From JAIFWC01 sp035688135 (GTDB taxonomy: Bacteria > Patescibacteriota > Saccharimonadia > Saccharimonadales > UBA10212), in assembly GCA_035688135.1 (NCBI GenBank), contig DASSNG010000052.1, positions 1 through 14,019 of the forward strand: a stretch of 14,019 nt of DNA, read 5' to 3'. Below the pieces are notes generated by a model, which did no database searches, was not told the origin of the DNA, and was given only the letters and a program-made list of their open reading frames with translations. The translations under genes were made by a program, and so were the position numbers. Shown in pieces: positions 13,224-14,019 of the stretch (positions are counted from its first letter, which is position 1; each line of letters opens with the position of its first letter).

Positions 13224-14019
13224 ACACTATTCTAGTCCCGTTTTTGGCGGCCATAAGCTATGCGGGCAGCATTTTAGTAGCTAAATATGGGCTGACCCGG
13301 CGCCGCATCAGCCTGCGTGATTACATACCCGGTATCTTTCTTTCCCTGGCTTTCTTCTCTTTTCTGACACTTATAAAGTGGGGCGGCGCAAATTCTGAGG
13401 CGCTTTTTAAAACCCATAACTTACTACTGCTGATCGCGCTCATAGTGACCGCCACTATATGGAATGTCTTGTATTATGTCGGCCTCAGTAAGGAGAAAAT
13501 GAATACAACCGAAGGCGTGATCCTGCTCATGCCGCTGATGACAATCGTATTCTCCTGGGCTGTAGTACCTTCGAATTTCGACATCCGGATAGCTTTCGCG
13601 GCCGCAGCGGCGACGTTTCTGGTAGCGGCTACCTACCGCCCCAGGAAATTAGTGCGGTTTGATATATACGGGCTGATGCTGATGCTGGCGGTAGTATTGA
13701 TGGCCATCGAGAACGTTTTAGCCGGAGAACTTTTGCAGACCAATTCGATATCACCGGCAACCCTGTACGCTATCAGGACCAGTGTTATTTTTGTAATTTT
13801 TTATGCTTATTACCGCCCGTCTTTCAGGAAACTAAGCTATAGGACAGTCGCCCTTTTGGCGGTATCGGGTTTTATTGGCACATCAGCGATGCTGCTAAGG
13901 TTTTACGGGCTTAGGGACGCCGGTATCACTCTGACCGCCATAATACTTATTCTTGTGCCGGTAATAGTTTTCAGCTCGGCCATGGTCTTCTTCCATGAAA
14001 GGATGAAGCCTAAAAGATT
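13220..14019 (+). CDS. EamA/DMT-superfamily transporter-like membrane protein (3' end outside window)
   Basis: The frame opens at ATG 13220 inside the ATGA overlap with the preceding gene and stays open for 266 codons to the window edge. The translation (MNTILVPFLAAISYAGSILV AKYG...) gives nine or so short membrane helices in two similar halves. Typical drug/metabolite transporter features are the Ala/Gly-rich first helix, YYVGLSKEKMNTTEGVILL (like YxALxxxxxxxAxxL in EamA helix 3-4), and near the end RFYGLRDAGITLTAIILILV with FFHERMKPKR, matching the EamA ...A..E end. The substrate is unknown. Only the last helix or tail should be missing. Coupling to the CorA-like gene suggests coordinated membrane expression. 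Confidence 0.8.
   Translation, partial: MNTILVPFLAAISYAGSILVAKYGLTRRRISLRDYIPGIFLSLAFFSFLTLIKWGGANSEALFKTHNLLLLIALIVTATIWNVLYYVGLSKEKMNTTEGVILLMPLMTIVFSWAVVPSNFDIRIAFAAAAATFLVAATYRPRKLVRFDIYGLMLMLAVVLMAIENVLAGELLQTNSISPATLYAIRTSVIFVIFYAYYRPSFRKLSYRTVALLAVSGFIGTSAMLLRFYGLRDAGITLTAIILILVPVIVFSSAMVFFHERMKPKR

Noticed and set aside
1..14019. CRISPR array, insertion sequence, prophage or rRNA
   Set aside because: No regularly spaced repeats, transposase or integrase motifs, terminal inverted repeats or rRNA-like stretches were seen on either strand.

Overview
The window looks like a piece of a small bacterial genome of about 50% G+C, probably from the Patescibacteria/CPR and perhaps Saccharibacteria-like. 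This is inference from compact, stop/start-overlapping genes, a short ATP synthase delta subunit, small uncharacterised membrane proteins and promoters almost touching start codons. The standard code applies: TGA ends many reading frames in ATGA or TGATG overlaps. No tool was run; all family calls come from motifs read by eye.

Minus strand, 1-4902: an F-type ATP synthase operon in the classical order, atpZ/I-like, atpB (a), atpE (c), atpF (b), atpH (delta), atpA (alpha), atpG (gamma, cut by the window start). It has its own extended -10 promoter (4897-4905) almost abutting the first start codon. A 215-bp gap between atpB and atpE holds a long RNA hairpin just before the gene whose product is needed in the most copies.

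Minus strand, 4954-10073: a separate, tightly coupled six-gene operon upstream of atp. From its promoter at 10046-10073 it encodes a 98-residue unknown protein, a GT2 glycosyltransferase fused to a HAD phosphatase, a divergent nucleoside diphosphate kinase-like protein, a GT4 glycosyltransferase, a NUDIX hydrolase and an HPr-kinase-like P-loop protein. Four of the five junctions are 4-base ATGA overlaps. The likely theme is activated-sugar and nucleotide chemistry making a glycosylated, possibly phosphorylated product. This is the best candidate for an undescribed system here.

Plus strand, 10128-14019: after a strand switch with a repeat-rich intergenic region come a small unknown protein, tRNA-Gln(CUG) with a terminator, a GNAT acetyltransferase, a membrane protein with a pore-loop-like C-terminus coupled to a PGPGW-family protein, and a large protein with a CorA-like C-terminal two-helix anchor coupled to an EamA/DMT-type transporter that runs off the window. 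Several of these genes have -10-like boxes 7-8 bases before the start and no Shine-Dalgarno, suggesting leaderless mRNAs.
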